A stretch of 64,000 nt of DNA. Source: Marinifilum sp965230805. Lineage in GTDB: Bacteria; Bacteroidota; Bacteroidia; Bacteroidales; Marinifilaceae. The stretch covers positions 1,860,001-1,924,000 of the forward strand of contig NZ_OZ246019.1 in the NCBI RefSeq assembly GCF_965230805.1, given 5' to 3'. The position numbers and the translations under genes were made by a program. Positions 63,763-64,000 of this stretch are shown here, one piece after another (positions within the stretch are counted from its first letter, which is position 1; each line of letters opens with the position of its first letter). The notes beneath the pieces were generated by a model. It searched no databases. It saw nothing but the letters and a program-made list of their open reading frames with translations, and was not told the origin of the DNA.

Positions 63763-64000
63763 ATGGTTGATTCATCTACATTTTCGATAGAAAACAGACA
63801 AAAAATTCTGGAAGAAGCTACCGCCAGCAAGTTTGATTTTGTATTTAGCAGTTGCGGCTTTAAAGAAGCTCTGTTCTGCCTATTGGCTTCGAGTTTAGGA
63901 TTTAAATGTGCAATGTTCTGTGAAGAAGATTTTGAAATAGAACTTGACACTGTGGTTGATACTAAAAATGCGGTATTGAAACCCATAATCAATTTGCGCG
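63763..64000 (+). CDS. N-terminus of a possible FAD-dependent dehydrogenase (GlpD-like), cut by window edge
   Basis: The frame is open from ATG 63763 to the edge (79 codons). It begins MVDSSTFSIENRQKILEEAT, then SKFDFVFSSCGFKEALFCLLASSLGFKCAMFCEEDFE. The order basic helix, strand, turn, helix, AxxCEEDF parallels the N-terminus of GlpD-type FAD dehydrogenases (typically DVxVIGGGATGxGxALxAASRGxKxALxExxDF), but the glycine-rich FAD loop is replaced by SSCGFKEA. It may be a degenerate paralogue or an unrelated protein. Only the start is visible, so the call is tentative. Confidence 0.4.
   Translation, partial: MVDSSTFSIENRQKILEEATASKFDFVFSSCGFKEALFCLLASSLGFKCAMFCEEDFEIELDTVVDTKNAVLKPIINLR

Overview
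The window looks like a chromosomal stretch of a marine, AT-rich Bacteroidota bacterium, probably order Marinilabiliales (Marinifilum/Labilibaculum-like; this is inference from gene content). Support: SusC/SusD with a FecI/FecR pair, type IX secretion and gliding genes (PorX, PorW/SprE, GldH), RHS proteins of the Bacteroidetes type, a FadL/OmpP1-type porin, and promoters fitting TTTG-N20-TAnnTTTG (best case upstream of pgk). Most of the window is housekeeping; the accessory or decaying parts are 15.8-17.3 kb, 25.2-26.7 kb, 47.3-51.2 kb and 58.0-59.4 kb.

Layout. 0-2.2 kb: minus-strand stress operon resembling E. coli yjfIJK (YjfI-like, PspA/IM30, DUF4178, then a protein cut by the window edge). 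2.8-4.8 kb: sucCD. 4.9-6.0 kb: a Fic protein whose catalytic His is Leu. 6.2-9.7 kb: FadL-like porin, a 43-residue HU fragment, and a TPR/LytS-type histidine kinase. 9.7-15.1 kb: minus-strand mevalonate pathway cluster (type 2 IDI, HMG-CoA reductase, GYDIA-type GHMP kinase, diphosphomevalonate decarboxylase, mevalonate kinase). 15.4-18.4 kb: NfeD, rhodanese and a serine beta-lactamase-like hydrolase separated by apparently decayed DNA. 18.6-25.2 kb: sigma/FecR/SusC/SusD, with no linked degradative enzymes. 25.3-25.8 kb: a 21-bp-period repeat array. 26.05-26.7 kb: a membrane/pentapeptide-like gene split by one TAG. 26.8-31.4 kb: tRNA-Cys, folB, glnS, gltX and a lone receiver protein. 31.6-34.2 kb: class II ribonucleotide reductase with a structured promoter region. 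34.6-41.6 kb: waaA, a large outer-membrane protein with a TTG start, a HAD phosphatase and alanine dehydrogenase. 41.7-47.3 kb: tsaE, porX, porW. 47.7-51.2 kb: a truncated, frameshifted RHS cassette with a papain-like C-terminal domain and a candidate partner gene, followed by a 106-bp tandem repeat. 51.2-56.4 kb: mrp, an alkyltransferase-like gene, trmB, gldH, ricT, holB. 56.7-64 kb: pgk, an IgGFc-binding-like pseudogene broken by a MITE-like element, a LuxE-like acyl-protein synthetase, a DUF3108 protein, a thiamine-binding-family protein, an Ig-like lipoprotein, and the start of a dehydrogenase-like gene.

How the genes work together: PorX, PorW and GldH all belong to type IX secretion/gliding. 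The mevalonate cluster supplies isopentenyl and dimethylallyl diphosphate from HMG-CoA, but HMG-CoA synthase is not in the window. The most unusual items are the clean 265-bp MITE insertion with a 7-bp target duplication, the RHS papain-like cassette followed by 106-bp hairpin repeats, the 21-bp array, the active-site-dead Fic protein and the mini-HU gene.
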